A stretch of 46,105 nucleotides of DNA from an uncultured Collinsella sp. (GTDB lineage: Bacteria; Actinomycetota; Coriobacteriia; Coriobacteriales; Coriobacteriaceae): the NCBI GenBank assembly GCA_934654625.1, contig CAKUGM010000007.1, positions 1 through 46,105 of the forward strand, given 5' to 3'. The position numbers and the translations under genes were made by a program. Positions 9,704 to 18,503 of the stretch are shown piece by piece (positions within the stretch are counted from its first letter, which is position 1; each line of letters starts with the position of its first letter). The notes below the pieces were generated by a model that was given only the letters and a program-made list of their open reading frames with translations, had not been told where the DNA came from and ran no database searches.

Positions 9704-11304
9704 GTTCGGTTTGGCTGGTGTGCACTGCCGGCTCGGGTGTGCACCGATTGATGAAAGAGGTCGAATGCAGGTGCCCAAACGCGCAGCTGATGCGCATGGG
9801 GTGTGGACAGGGCGTATCGGACGTTGCTCAGGTTTTGTCGCAGGTGGCGGCGGGGGCGGCTGTCTCGTTTGATGAGGCGGTGACGTCGGAGCAGGTTGTG
9901 CACGAGCTTGTAGGAGCGGGCTGGCATGCGCCGATCGTGGTTCTTGTTGCAAGGAAAGATACGGGTGCTGTAGCGCGCCTGTTTGCTGCGGGCGCCACGG
10001 AGGTGATTGCAGCAGAGGGCGCGGCGTGCGATGTACCGATATCGGGGGCAGAGGCGAAGGATTGTCCTGACGGCGTGGAAGTGGCCGCGTCCCCTGCTGA
10101 AATTCATGATGGGGCGCCTTTGGCGGGGACTGATGATTTGGAAGGGGTGCCCGAGTGGCAGATCGATCGTTTTGCGGCCGATCTTGAGGAGCCACCATGG
10201 GTCGAGCCGTGCGAGGCGGCAGGAGCATTGTCCGGGGATAGGGCAGCGGATTGCCGTGTAGATGAGGCGAGATCGATAGCGGTGCCCGCTTTTGCCGAGA
10301 TGGCGACACAAGAGACATCGTCTGAAGAGAGGAAGGCGGATTTTGTTTCGGTCGATGGCAAGGGGACCGCTTCGGGGCAGGAGTCTTCGGCTGCAGCGTC
10401 CGTCACTCATGTGGGCAGCGTTTTAAAGGAGAAGATCGCAGCTCCGTCTCCTGTCTCTTCTGGTGGGGCACCGCTTGTTGCCGTCATATCGGGCAGGGGC
10501 GGCGTGGGTAAAACGACGTTGACGGCTGCCATGGCGTTTGTGGCATCTTCGATGGGTTTGCGTGCCGCCGTGCTCGATTTGGACCTGATGTTCGGAAACA
10601 TGTATGACATGGTGGGGGTCGATGAGCCGAGTGATCTGGCTTCTCTTGCCGTGGAAGACAGCGGGTTTGAAGGGATCGAAGCAGGCGCCGAGGCGACGGC
10701 CATGCGTGTTGCTCCGGGGGTGACCCTGTGGGGGCCGGCGCTTTTGCCCGAGCGAGCCGAGCTGCTTTCGGGGCCCATCGAGCAGCTGATCGCGTTGCTG
10801 CGCCAAGAGGCGGATATCATCTTTGCCGACACTTCGACGTTTTGGGGCGATGGCGTTGCCTGCGCCGTTGCGCAGTGCGATCGCTGCGTCGTTGTGGGGC
10901 GGGCGGGATGTGCGTCTTCGGCGACGCGTGCAATCGAGCTCGCCTGTCGAATCGGCGTGGCAAAGACAAAGATGACCTCGGTGTTCAACTGCTTTGGGCG
11001 CCCAGGCAATCAGGAAGAGCAGGCGCTTCGCTTCGAGATGGCGGTTGCCTTGCGTTCGCGCACGCGCGTGGCGGACGGCGGTGATGCCTTGGGACAGATG
11101 CAGGCATTTGGGCGCCTGGGAGAGTTCATGGCGCAAGATTCTGCGTTCTCCCATGACGTGACGGAGCTTGTGCGCCGTATGGCAAAGGAGCTCGGCTGCG
11201 ATATCGAAGCATGGGAGCAGACGTACCAAACGCGATTGCAGCAGAAGGGCGGGCGTGGGCCGCGGCATTTCTTGCGCAAAAGGCAGCGAGGTGAAAAGCC
11301 ATGA
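9700..11304 (+). CDS. Tad pilus localisation ATPase, CpaE/TadZ family
   Basis: 534 aa. The N-terminal about 110 residues resemble a degenerate receiver-like domain. An acidic, low-complexity linker follows (about 110-250), and then a MinD/ParA-type ATPase domain with deviant Walker A SGRGGVGKTT (264-273) and the switch region LDLDLMFGN. The family places the pilus machine at a cell site and binds it through the receiver-like domain. The about 140-residue linker makes the protein longer than a usual CpaE (about 400-450). The start overlaps the cpaB stop (ATGA), and the end overlaps cpaF in the same way, so the three are translationally coupled. Confidence 0.85.
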   Translation: MSSVWLVCTAGSGVHRLMKEVECRCPNAQLMRMGCGQGVSDVAQVLSQVAAGAAVSFDEAVTSEQVVHELVGAGWHAPIVVLVARKDTGAVARLFAAGATEVIAAEGAACDVPISGAEAKDCPDGVEVAASPAEIHDGAPLAGTDDLEGVPEWQIDRFAADLEEPPWVEPCEAAGALSGDRAADCRVDEARSIAVPAFAEMATQETSSEERKADFVSVDGKGTASGQESSAAASVTHVGSVLKEKIAAPSPVSSGGAPLVAVISGRGGVGKTTLTAAMAFVASSMGLRAAVLDLDLMFGNMYDMVGVDEPSDLASLAVEDSGFEGIEAGAEATAMRVAPGVTLWGPALLPERAELLSGPIEQLIALLRQEADIIFADTSTFWGDGVACAVAQCDRCVVVGRAGCASSATRAIELACRIGVAKTKMTSVFNCFGRPGNQEEQALRFEMAVALRSRTRVADGGDALGQMQAFGRLGEFMAQDSAFSHDVTELVRRMAKELGCDIEAWEQTYQTRLQQKGGRGPRHFLRKRQRGEKP

Positions 11305-12647
11305 GTGTGTTGGATCGCGTGCGGCGCGCCGAGTCGACCTCGGGCATCGTCTCGCCTGCGCCCTTGCGCTACGCCGAGCTCAAACGAAGCGTGAAGCAAG
11401 AGATGCTGGAGCGTGTGGGTTATGACGAGGTGTCGCGTATGGCTGCGGCGGTGTCGCCGGAACGTTCGCGCGAAGAGCTCCGCCCGGCGATCGAGGCGGT
11501 GCTCAACGCGCGGGTGACAGGCTCGCTGACGGCGCAGGAGCAGACGCGAATCGTTCGCGAGGTTCTAGACGATGTCGTGGGCCTTGGTCCGCTGCAGGAG
11601 CTGCTCGATGATGATGGCGTGAGCGAGATCATGGTCAACGGATGCGCCTCGACCTTTTATGAGCGCGCGGGAAAGCTCCATCCGATGCACGACGTGTTTG
11701 CGGATGATGAGCAGATCCGTGTGATTATCGACCGAATCATCTCTCCGCTGGGGCGTCGTATTGATGAGCGCAGCCCCATCGTGAACGCACGCCTTCCGAG
11801 CGGCTATCGCGTAAATGCGGTAATCCCGCCCATCGCAATCGACGGGCCGGTTCTCACGATCAGAAAATTCTCTGACCGGATCACCTCTCTGGGAGAGCTG
11901 GTGGGATTGGGCTCCCTGCCGTCGTGGTATGCGCAGCTTCTTTCGTGTGCCGTCTCGCTGCGTCAGGACCTGGCCGTGGCGGGCGGTACGGGCTCGGGCA
12001 AGACAACCCTGCTCAATGCCCTTTCCTGCGAGATCGACCTGGGTGAGCGCATCGTGACCATCGAGGATTCTGCGGAGCTCAAGTTCGCACGTCATCCGCA
12101 TGTGGTGCGCCTGGAGGCCCGTCAAGAGTCGATAGAGGGCAAAGGTGAGGTGAGCATCAGACAGTTGGTGGCAAATGCGCTGCGTATGCGACCCGACCGC
12201 ATCGTGGTAGGCGAGGTACGCGGCGAGGAGTGCATCGATATGCTGCAGGCCATGAACACGGGTCATGACGGTTCGCTTACCACCTTGCATGCGGGTACGG
12301 CGCGCGAGGTGATCGTGCGCCTGACGCTACTCTCCCGCTATGGCATCGATCTTCCGGGCGACCTGATTGAGGAGCAGATCGCCATGGCGCTCGATGGAAT
12401 CGTCATGTCGCAGCGCATGCCCGACGGGCGACGCTTCGTGTCGTCATTTACGGGCGTGACGCGCGCGCCAGAGGGCGGCGTGCAACTCGAGGAATACGTC
12501 TCGTTTGATCCGGCGACGACGAGCTGGACGCTTTTGCGCGAGCCGCCGTTTATCGCGGAGGGCGTGCGTTCCGGTGCGATTACTTGGGAGGAGGTCGAGC
12601 GATGGAGAGCCTTGTGCCCGCGGGAAGCGGATTTCTCGTGTGCCTGA
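11301..12647 (+). CDS. cpaF: Tad pilus assembly secretion ATPase, CpaF/TadA family
   Basis: 448 aa hexameric cytoplasmic motor that drives pilin polymerisation and probably retraction. Seen: the N-terminal regulatory helices, EIMVNG of the N-domain, Walker [10 protein letters not shown] (228-236), the Asp box EDSAELKF, Walker B and the His box (VVGEVRGEE ... [14 protein letters not shown]). Length is normal. The ATGA overlap with cpaE sets the start. The last 46 bp overlap tadB. Confidence 0.95.
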   Translation: MSVLDRVRRAESTSGIVSPAPLRYAELKRSVKQEMLERVGYDEVSRMAAAVSPERSREELRPAIEAVLNARVTGSLTAQEQTRIVREVLDDVVGLGPLQELLDDDGVSEIMVNGCASTFYERAGKLHPMHDVFADDEQIRVIIDRIISPLGRRIDERSPIVNARLPSGYRVNAVIPPIAIDGPVLTIRKFSDRITSLGELVGLGSLPSWYAQLLSCAVSLRQDLAVAGGTGSGKTTLLNALSCEIDLGERIVTIEDSAELKFARHPHVVRLEARQESIEGKGEVSIRQLVANALRMRPDRIVVGEVRGEECIDMLQAMNTGHDGSLTTLHAGTAREVIVRLTLLSRYGIDLPGDLIEEQIAMALDGIVMSQRMPDGRRFVSSFTGVTRAPEGGVQLEEYVSFDPATTSWTLLREPPFIAEGVRSGAITWEEVERWRALCPREADFSCA

Positions 12648-13537
12648 GCGTGTGGACGGCACTTGGTGCGGCATGCGGCGAGCCCGCTGCCACAGCAGGG
12701 AAGGACGCGCCTTCGTTGCGTGCATGGTGCCGTGCTCTGGGTTCGTTGGAGCCGTTGCGACGGCTTGGTGCGCTTCCGGTGTTTGAGGGAGCGGTACGCG
12801 AGGTCGCAGAGATTTCCTGGCGCGGCAAACGCCCCTTTGCGCTTTTCTCGTCTTCGGAGCGCCTGGGCGCTTTCGTGCTGGCCGTCCTTGCGGCGGGGGC
12901 GCTCGGCCTCTTTTTGGCATGGTCACCATGGGGCGCCCTGCTTGCGATGGCGCCCCTTGCCGTCCTTTGCTCGATGCGTTCTCGACGCCTGCGCGAGCGT
13001 GCTCGAAAGCTCGAGATTGCCATGCCAGAGGCCTTTGGCTCCCTGGCCATCTCGCTTGCATCGGGTTATTCGCTTCCGCAGGCGATGCGGTTTGTTGGGG
13101 CGCGCTCGACCGAGCCTATTCGAACGGAATTCATGCGTGTCTCATTTGCGGTTGATTGCGGCGTGCCCGCGACGGAGGCGCTCGATGCCATGCTTGAACG
13201 TCTGGATGCGCCCGGTCTTGAGCTTGTTGTCTTGGCCCTCAAGGTGTCCAAGCGCACGGGCGCTCCTTTGGGGGAGCTGCTGCGCGAGGCGGCCGAGCTC
13301 TGCCATGAACGCTTGGAGCTCAAGCGCATGCTCGACGTCAAGACGTCGCAGGCGCGCATGTCTGCGCGGCTTGTCGCAGGGATGCCGGTTGCGATGATCG
13401 TACTTCTGGCGCTGCTCTCGACGGATTTTAGGGCCGGCCTCGCCACGACGATGGGCGCGCTGTCTATTGTCGTGGCGCTCGCGCTTAACGCATGTGCCTG
13501 GGCGGTTATCCGAAAAATCATGCACGTGGAGGTGTAG
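12602..13537 (+). CDS. tadB: Tad inner-membrane platform protein TadB (type II secretion F domain)
   Basis: 311 aa. Two hydrophobic segments near residues 85-125, a cytoplasmic T2SSF domain starting at about 140 (PEAFGSLAISLASGYSLPQAM ... LVVLALKVSKRTGAPLGELL), and two helices at the C-terminus, the usual TadB plan. It forms the membrane platform on which the CpaF motor acts. ATG 12602 follows GGAGGAG (about 12587-12593); it lies inside the cpaF frame and gives a 46-bp overlap. Confidence 0.85.
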   Translation: MESLVPAGSGFLVCLSVWTALGAACGEPAATAGKDAPSLRAWCRALGSLEPLRRLGALPVFEGAVREVAEISWRGKRPFALFSSSERLGAFVLAVLAAGALGLFLAWSPWGALLAMAPLAVLCSMRSRRLRERARKLEIAMPEAFGSLAISLASGYSLPQAMRFVGARSTEPIRTEFMRVSFAVDCGVPATEALDAMLERLDAPGLELVVLALKVSKRTGAPLGELLREAAELCHERLELKRMLDVKTSQARMSARLVAGMPVAMIVLLALLSTDFRAGLATTMGALSIVVALALNACAWAVIRKIMHVEV

Positions 13538-13542
13538 ACGCG

Positions 13543-14163
13543 ATGCTGCGGGATGGTCTGATGCTACTGGTGGTGGGTAGCGCGTGGGGAGCGTGCGCAT
13601 GGATGACCGGCGGCTTGGTGCAGTCTGGTGTTCGCACAGGCGCGATGGAACTGCGCGTGCGGGTTGCTGCGCACGCGAGACGCGTTATGGCCCCTTTGAA
13701 GGTTGATACAGAAGGCGAGAGGGCATCGCTCTCGGACGTTTCGGAGATGACGGATATCGTGCGCCTGGGTTTGCTGGCGGGCCTTTCTTTCGATGCGGCG
13801 CTCGACATGTACTGCGCGAATGCGTCGGGGCTGCTTTCGCGTTCGCTGGCGCGCGCTCGTATGCGCTGGCAGACGGGCATGGCTACGCGCGAGGAGGCGC
13901 TTGCCGAAGTGGCTCGGACAACGCGGGTGCGACAGCTTGAGTCGTTTGCTGCGGCAGTTGGGCAAGCGCACGTGCTTGGTGCGCCTCTTGCCGACACGCT
14001 TGCTCGCCAGGGAGTCGAGATGCGCAGCGCTCATCGGGCGGATGTCGAGCGACAGATCGAGCGCGCTCCCGTCAAGCTGCTCATCCCTACAGGAACGTTG
14101 ATACTTCCCGCTTTGTTGTTATCCATATTGGGCCCGCTGCTTGCTGCCGGCGGGATGATCTAA
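13543..14163 (+). CDS. tadC: Tad platform protein TadC-like (type II secretion F domain)
   Basis: 206 aa, shorter than usual TadC (about 280-310), mainly because the N-terminal part before the F domain is reduced. One helix at the N-terminus, a T2SSF-like domain (VSEMTDIVRLGLLAGLSFDAAL ... HVLGAPLADTLARQG), and a C-terminal helix (PTGTLILPALLLSILGPLLAAGG) with the usual end of the family. ATG 13543 has GGAGGTG 9 nt upstream, partly inside the tadB end. It is the partner of TadB in the platform. A downstream ATG at 13561 is possible but has a poorer site. Confidence 0.8.
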   Translation: MLRDGLMLLVVGSAWGACAWMTGGLVQSGVRTGAMELRVRVAAHARRVMAPLKVDTEGERASLSDVSEMTDIVRLGLLAGLSFDAALDMYCANASGLLSRSLARARMRWQTGMATREEALAEVARTTRVRQLESFAAAVGQAHVLGAPLADTLARQGVEMRSAHRADVERQIERAPVKLLIPTGTLILPALLLSILGPLLAAGGMI

Positions 14164-14174
14164 GGAGGAACGAG

Positions 14175-14399
14175 ATGAAGAGCTGGGTCAAAGGCATGGA
14201 GCAAAGGCTGTACGTTCTGGTACGTAAAGGTGCATCTACGGCGCGAATCGTTGCAGACGAACAGAGTGCGCAGGGAACGACGGAATATGCCATTCTCGTC
14301 GGTGTGCTGGTGGTGATCGCGATTTTGGCAATCATCGCGTTTCGCGACAAAGTGAGCTCGCTGTGGGATGCCATCGCATCGGGAATCAACAGCCTGTAG
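14175..14399 (+). CDS. flp: Flp-family type IVc major pilin
   Basis: 74 aa. A basic leader of about 32 residues, then a motif QGTTEYA and one long hydrophobic helix (about 38-60) and a short tail ending SGINSL, the plan of Flp major pilins. If cleavage follows Ala32, Glu37 and Tyr38 take the +5 and +6 places that are invariant in Flp pilins; a Gly at -1 is usual, but here the residue is Ala. AAGGAGGA sits 6-7 nt before the ATG, a strong site fitting high expression. The prepilin peptidase (TadV/CpaA) is not in this window. Confidence 0.85.
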   Translation: MKSWVKGMEQRLYVLVRKGASTARIVADEQSAQGTTEYAILVGVLVVIAILAIIAFRDKVSSLWDAIASGINSL

Positions 14400-14402
14400 G
14401 CC

Positions 14403-14885
14403 ATGAGATCGGCTTCTCGTCGCATCCTTTGGATTGCGCTTGCATTGGTATTGATCGCGGCATCGGTTCTTTTATTTATGCGCCAGCAGGGCGAGAAGGG
14501 ACCGCCGGGGGTTACCGAGCTGTCCGAGACCGAGCGGCAAACGGTACGGCGTGTCCAAAACACACAAGCGAAAGAAAGCTCGAGGGCGTCGTTTCTCGAT
14601 GACTTGCAAGGCCAGGTGGCTACCTGTGCCGAGGAGCGCTCATGTGCGGTGGTCTGGCGAGAGGACGCGGACCTGCCGGAAAGTGCGGCGGCGGTACTCA
14701 AGGCATATCAAACACAAGGTTCTAGCAGGCTCATGTGCAGCGGATACATGGACCTCAAGGGAAACGTGTGGGGAGGAATCGTTATGTCTGGGGCATGGGT
14801 CGACATTATCTACGTCACGAGCATCGAGGATGGGGAGGCAAGCACGGTGCGCATCGTGCGCTTGCTTGCAAAGGATACGGGGTGA
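14403..14885 (+). CDS. Tad-cluster membrane-anchored protein of unknown function
   Basis: 160 aa. It begins 3 bp after the flp stop and so must be co-translated. One N-terminal membrane helix (about 8-26, ILWIALALVLIAASVLLF), a short charged stretch, and an about 100-residue domain with three Cys (CAEERSCAVV and CSGYMD) that is predicted to lie outside the membrane. I do not recognise the family. Its place between flp and the pseudopilins suggests a minor pilus or assembly part. Confidence 0.7.
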   Translation: MRSASRRILWIALALVLIAASVLLFMRQQGEKGPPGVTELSETERQTVRRVQNTQAKESSRASFLDDLQGQVATCAEERSCAVVWREDADLPESAAAVLKAYQTQGSSRLMCSGYMDLKGNVWGGIVMSGAWVDIIYVTSIEDGEASTVRIVRLLAKDTG

Positions 14886-14892
14886 GGTGCGC

Positions 14893-15603
14893 ATGGATGA
14901 AGCAGAGCGGTCGCTGCGCCGGGCGAGGCGGCGAGGTGGGATATGTCGCGAGACCGCGGCCCAGGCCACGCTTGAGTATGCGCTTACGGTTCTGGCTCTT
15001 TTGGCGATCGTCTCGGCCTTGGGCCTTTTGTGGCGTGCGGGGCAAGACGGGACGTTGGCAAAGCTGGTGAGGCGGCGTCATCGCACGGCTTCGACGCGGG
15101 AGGTCTTATTGATATCTCCCTGTATTGATTTGCTGCGCGAGCGCCGCGCGCAGGCCACCGTAGAGGCGGCGCTCTTGCTGCCCTCGTTTCTCATTCTTCT
15201 GCTGCTGATGATTCAACCGGTGTGTCTACTGTATACGCGGGCGGTTATGGAGTCTGCTGCATCGAGCGCGGCGCGGCTTATGACCACGTCGGAGGGAGAT
15301 GCCGATGAAGCATGTCGTGCGTTTGTGCTGCGCAGGCTCCAAGCGGTGCCTGACGTATCCATTTTTCACGAGGGAGGACCTCTTTCGTGGGACATCGAAC
15401 TTGAGCACGCAGACGGCGGCTCTTCGCGCGTGAAGATCTGCGGTGTTGCCAAGCCCCTGCCGATTCTCGGGGCGTTTGCGAGTGCGTTTGCGGCCGGTGA
15501 TACTCAGGGAAATGTGCCGATTGAAGTGGAGGTGTCATATGCGTCGCGTCCGGAATGGTTGGAAGGTGACTACGAATCGTGGGTTTCGTCATGGGGAGCA
15601 TGA
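14893..15603 (+). CDS. Two-headed pseudopilin ORF: Flp-like segment fused to TadE-like segment
   Basis: 236 aa in one frame. Residues 1-60 look like a small Flp-like prepilin: basic leader, AQATLEYAL (23-31) and one helix. Residues 82-236 look like a TadE pseudopilin: RERRAQATVEAALLLPS (82-98), one helix, then an extracellular domain. An internal TTG at 15109 (residue 73) has GGGAGG at 15098-15103, 5 nt upstream, so the TadE-like half could be made separately. The first start (ATG 14893) has only a weak GAGG upstream. Both halves carry Ala-Gln-Ala-Thr-x-Glu, a prepilin-type site with Ala at -1. It may be a true fusion, or two overlapping products from one frame. Confidence 0.7.
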   Translation: MDEAERSLRRARRRGGICRETAAQATLEYALTVLALLAIVSALGLLWRAGQDGTLAKLVRRRHRTASTREVLLISPCIDLLRERRAQATVEAALLLPSFLILLLLMIQPVCLLYTRAVMESAASSAARLMTTSEGDADEACRAFVLRRLQAVPDVSIFHEGGPLSWDIELEHADGGSSRVKICGVAKPLPILGAFASAFAAGDTQGNVPIEVEVSYASRPEWLEGDYESWVSSWGA

Positions 15604-17668
15604 GGAACATGCCGCTGCCTATTGCCAAGAGGGGCCGTGTGCCATCGACCTGTTCATCACGGAAGAGGGAGCGTATACGACCGTGGCCTCCGCGGTAGCA
15701 ATGCTCGTGGTGCTGTCCCTGCTCTTTTCGGCGGTGTCGGCAGTGTGGGGCTTATCTCGAAGCGGGGACGTGCAAGTGGTGGCCGATGGGGCGGCGCTTG
15801 CGGGGTCAAACGTCGTATCGTCGTACCATACGGCGGCAACCGTTGTCGATGCGAGTATTGCGAGCTTAGGTTTTGCCGGCCTTGCGGTAACGGGGACGGG
15901 GCTTATCGCGTTGCTGATGCCGGGCGCTCGCTCCCAGGGTGCTAAAGTGATCGATGCGGGGCTGCGCATCTTAGATATGAGAAACAGTTTCGCGCGCTCC
16001 GCTTCCAAAGGTCTGAAGACGCTCGAGGCGTCGCTGCCCTTTCTCGTTGCGGCAAACGCGACGCGTCTGTGTGTAGAGAGCAGAACGGATGCGATGATGT
16101 ATGCCGGTACGGCCCTTGCGGTGCCCTTCGCCTCGGCATCTGAGTTTCCCGCGCTCGAAGACGATGGGGTCGACCTCGGGGCGTTGAGCGGCGCCGCGTC
16201 GGAGTTAGATGAGGTCGCGGAGGAGCTTGAGGAGGCCTCGCGCGAGACAGCCCAGGCAAAGAAACGAGCCTGGATTGCCGATTGCGGTCGTGACGGCCGC
16301 AACATGCAGGAGCGCGCGTCGAGGCTTACGGGGCTGTCGCCCCAAGAGAACCCCGATTACGCTTCGAGTACGACATGGAATCCAGAGGTTGGAATCGCAC
16401 GCACGAAGGCCTATTACCGGTGGCGTCTAGATCACGAAAAGCCCGAGAATGCGAGTGTCGAGGCTGCGGTCGATTCTGCGGCGAGAGGTGCGTTTTACCG
16501 GTATGCGATCGACGCGTTCGAACCGGCGCAAATCGTCGAGTACGGCGGAAGCGTGGTCTCTACGGTTCCGCTGTTGCCTCGAAATAAGCAAGAGGTCATG
16601 CAGTCGGCTCTCTATACGCAGACGATGTGGCCTACAACATACGAAGCGGATGGTCGGACGATTCACTACGGGTCCGATTGCCCCGGCGCGTCGGGCGCGG
16701 TGGGTCCTGCCATTTCGCTTTCGGCGGCAGATGGCGGCCAAGCGCGCGAGTGCGCGACGTGCCGCTTTGGTACGGACGATTTGGGAAAGACGCCGGCGGC
16801 ATCGACCTCGATCGACAACGGATACGAATATCATCTGCGCGAGTATACCATCGCGCTCAATGAATATGTCGACTGCCGAAATCGAGAGCTCGAGCTGGAG
16901 CAAAAGGCGCAAACCAAAGCGGAAGAGGTGGGCGATTCGTTTGAAGAGGCGCTCTCGGCGCTTTCCTCCAAGCGTCCCCGTATCGCGCCGCCGGGTCGAT
17001 TCGGCTGCGTTGCCGCAGTCACCTGTGGTTCCATCGAGACGCCCGATGCGCTTGACACCTCGTTTGCGGGGAGCCCGTCACTTGGGTCGCGCGCTGCAGT
17101 TTCCGCCTCTGCGTTGGCGCAAGACCCGGCAACGCGGGAGAACAATGTGCTCTCGCAGTTCTTTTCCACCGTGGAGGAACGGAGCTCTGATCAAGGGGCT
17201 GTGGGCCTTGTGGGAAGCGTCATGGACCTGTGGGGAGGCTTGCTTGTTTCCTATGGTGACATGGCCTCGGGGCTGGGCTCGGCATTCGATGGGCTGACCT
17301 CAAAGCTTGAGGGGTTGGGTCTTGGACCTGTTGGCACTTGGCTTAAACAACGCTTGGTCGACGCCGTTCACACTCTTGGTTTGGAACCTGTGGACTTAAG
17401 TTTGCGAAAGCCGGTTCTTGTCGATTCGGCCAAGGCGATCGAAAAGGCCGATGTCCCCGCCGTGGCACAGGTTCAGCAGACGGTGCGCTCCATTCCCCTG
17501 AGTTCAACGGACCCGCAGGCGCTTATGCAGGCTTTGGGCTATCGGGCGGGGGAATATATCGCGCAGCAGGAGTTTACGATCGCGGAGATTCCGCTTCCTG
17601 GTGGCGGTTCGATTCCACTTACGATTCGCCTGCGCGATATCGTGGGAGCTGCTGGGGGTGGGGGATGA
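15539..17668 (+). CDS. Large TadG-like pilus-associated membrane protein
   Basis: 709 aa. ATG 15539 follows GGAGGT (15528-15533) and overlaps the upstream gene by 65 bp; no other in-frame start with a site is closer. After a 44-residue basic leader come EEGAYTTVAS, a helix (about 49-70) and DVQVVADGAALAG, the hallmark of TadG/Tad-type proteins (PF13400-like). A second hydrophobic segment lies near 100-120, then an Ala/Glu-rich coiled coil (about 220-250: SELDEVAEELEEASRE), and a long region with several Cys that I cannot assign. Role by analogy: a minor pilus or surface-exposed part. It ends with an ATGA-type overlap with the next gene. Confidence 0.6.
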   Translation: MRRVRNGWKVTTNRGFRHGEHEEHAAAYCQEGPCAIDLFITEEGAYTTVASAVAMLVVLSLLFSAVSAVWGLSRSGDVQVVADGAALAGSNVVSSYHTAATVVDASIASLGFAGLAVTGTGLIALLMPGARSQGAKVIDAGLRILDMRNSFARSASKGLKTLEASLPFLVAANATRLCVESRTDAMMYAGTALAVPFASASEFPALEDDGVDLGALSGAASELDEVAEELEEASRETAQAKKRAWIADCGRDGRNMQERASRLTGLSPQENPDYASSTTWNPEVGIARTKAYYRWRLDHEKPENASVEAAVDSAARGAFYRYAIDAFEPAQIVEYGGSVVSTVPLLPRNKQEVMQSALYTQTMWPTTYEADGRTIHYGSDCPGASGAVGPAISLSAADGGQARECATCRFGTDDLGKTPAASTSIDNGYEYHLREYTIALNEYVDCRNRELELEQKAQTKAEEVGDSFEEALSALSSKRPRIAPPGRFGCVAAVTCGSIETPDALDTSFAGSPSLGSRAAVSASALAQDPATRENNVLSQFFSTVEERSSDQGAVGLVGSVMDLWGGLLVSYGDMASGLGSAFDGLTSKLEGLGLGPVGTWLKQRLVDAVHTLGLEPVDLSLRKPVLVDSAKAIEKADVPAVAQVQQTVRSIPLSSTDPQALMQALGYRAGEYIAQQEFTIAEIPLPGGGSIPLTIRLRDIVGAAGGGG

Positions 17669-18126
17669 TGCGCTGCTTCTTGAAGGAACGCCGTGCTCAG
17701 GCGACGGTTGAGATGGCGGTGGTGGCGCCCGTCCTTATCGTGCTTGCGCTCATCGTCTACAACCTCATGCAGTTTGCCTGTGCGGCGGCGCGCTTTGATC
17801 GTGTGGCGCCAGATATCGTGTTGGCACAAGGGGTCTCTCCCCAAGGCGATGCGTGCTTGAGCAAAACGGCAACTGTGGAGTCTGTACTGCAGGAGGCGAT
17901 GGGCACCTATTCTGTGCGCGTGAAGGTGACGAATGAAGCCGACAGCGCGAAGGGTGCGGAGCTGCTCTCGCTCGTCGCCGCCCCGCAGCGGTACCACTGC
18001 GAGATGACTTTTGCGCCCTGGCCGCAAAACATCGTGATGGCGGGTGTTGCACTGGGCTCTCCTCTCCAGCTCAAGCATGAGCGGACCGTGGTGGTCGACC
18101 CATGGCGACCGGGGGTGGTCCTATGA
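17665..18126 (+). CDS. TadE/TadF-like pseudopilin
   Basis: 153 aa. A short basic leader, the prepilin-like motif ERRAQATVEMA (8-18), one helix (about 17-37) and a soluble domain. The motif gives Glu at +5 if cut after Ala11. Minor pseudopilins of this kind prime or tip the Flp pilus. It overlaps both neighbours by 4 bp (ATGA). Confidence 0.75.
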   Translation: MMRCFLKERRAQATVEMAVVAPVLIVLALIVYNLMQFACAAARFDRVAPDIVLAQGVSPQGDACLSKTATVESVLQEAMGTYSVRVKVTNEADSAKGAELLSLVAAPQRYHCEMTFAPWPQNIVMAGVALGSPLQLKHERTVVVDPWRPGVVL

Positions 18127-18503
18127 GGTTGACTCGAGGATGGAAAAGATCCGAGTGCTTTTTGCGGGATGTGGACCCGATCCTGCGCATTCTTGGCTGG
18201 GAGAATGTACGCGTGGTCGTTGCGCGCGACTTTTTTGCGCGCCTGCTGGGCATGCTCGCTCCTTCTTATCGTGCGGGAAGGAGCGCCGACGGCTTGGTCA
18301 TGGTCTTTCCCGATTGTTCTTCGGTGCACACGTGGTTCATGAAGCGCGACCTTGATATCGTCTTTTTGGATCGAGGGGGCGCTATGCTGCGCATCTATTG
18401 GGGCGTGAGGCCGGGACGTCTGATTTTTTGTCCGGGCGCACGCATGGTGATCGAGCGCGTATCGATTGAAGAATTTCGAGGTCAGGGCCCAGGTAATCCA
18501 TAA
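18123..18503 (+). CDS. DUF192-family protein at the end of the Tad cluster
   Basis: 126 aa. FFARLLGML, then SVHTWFMKRDLDIVFLDRGG and a C-terminal PGRLIFCPGARMVIE match the DUF192 pattern (PF02643), whose role is not established. The ATG at 18123 overlaps the pseudopilin stop (ATGA), so it is made with the pilus genes. There is no clear signal peptide, so it may be cytoplasmic, unlike many exported DUF192 proteins. Confidence 0.75.
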   Translation: MRLTRGWKRSECFLRDVDPILRILGWENVRVVVARDFFARLLGMLAPSYRAGRSADGLVMVFPDCSSVHTWFMKRDLDIVFLDRGGAMLRIYWGVRPGRLIFCPGARMVIERVSIEEFRGQGPGNP

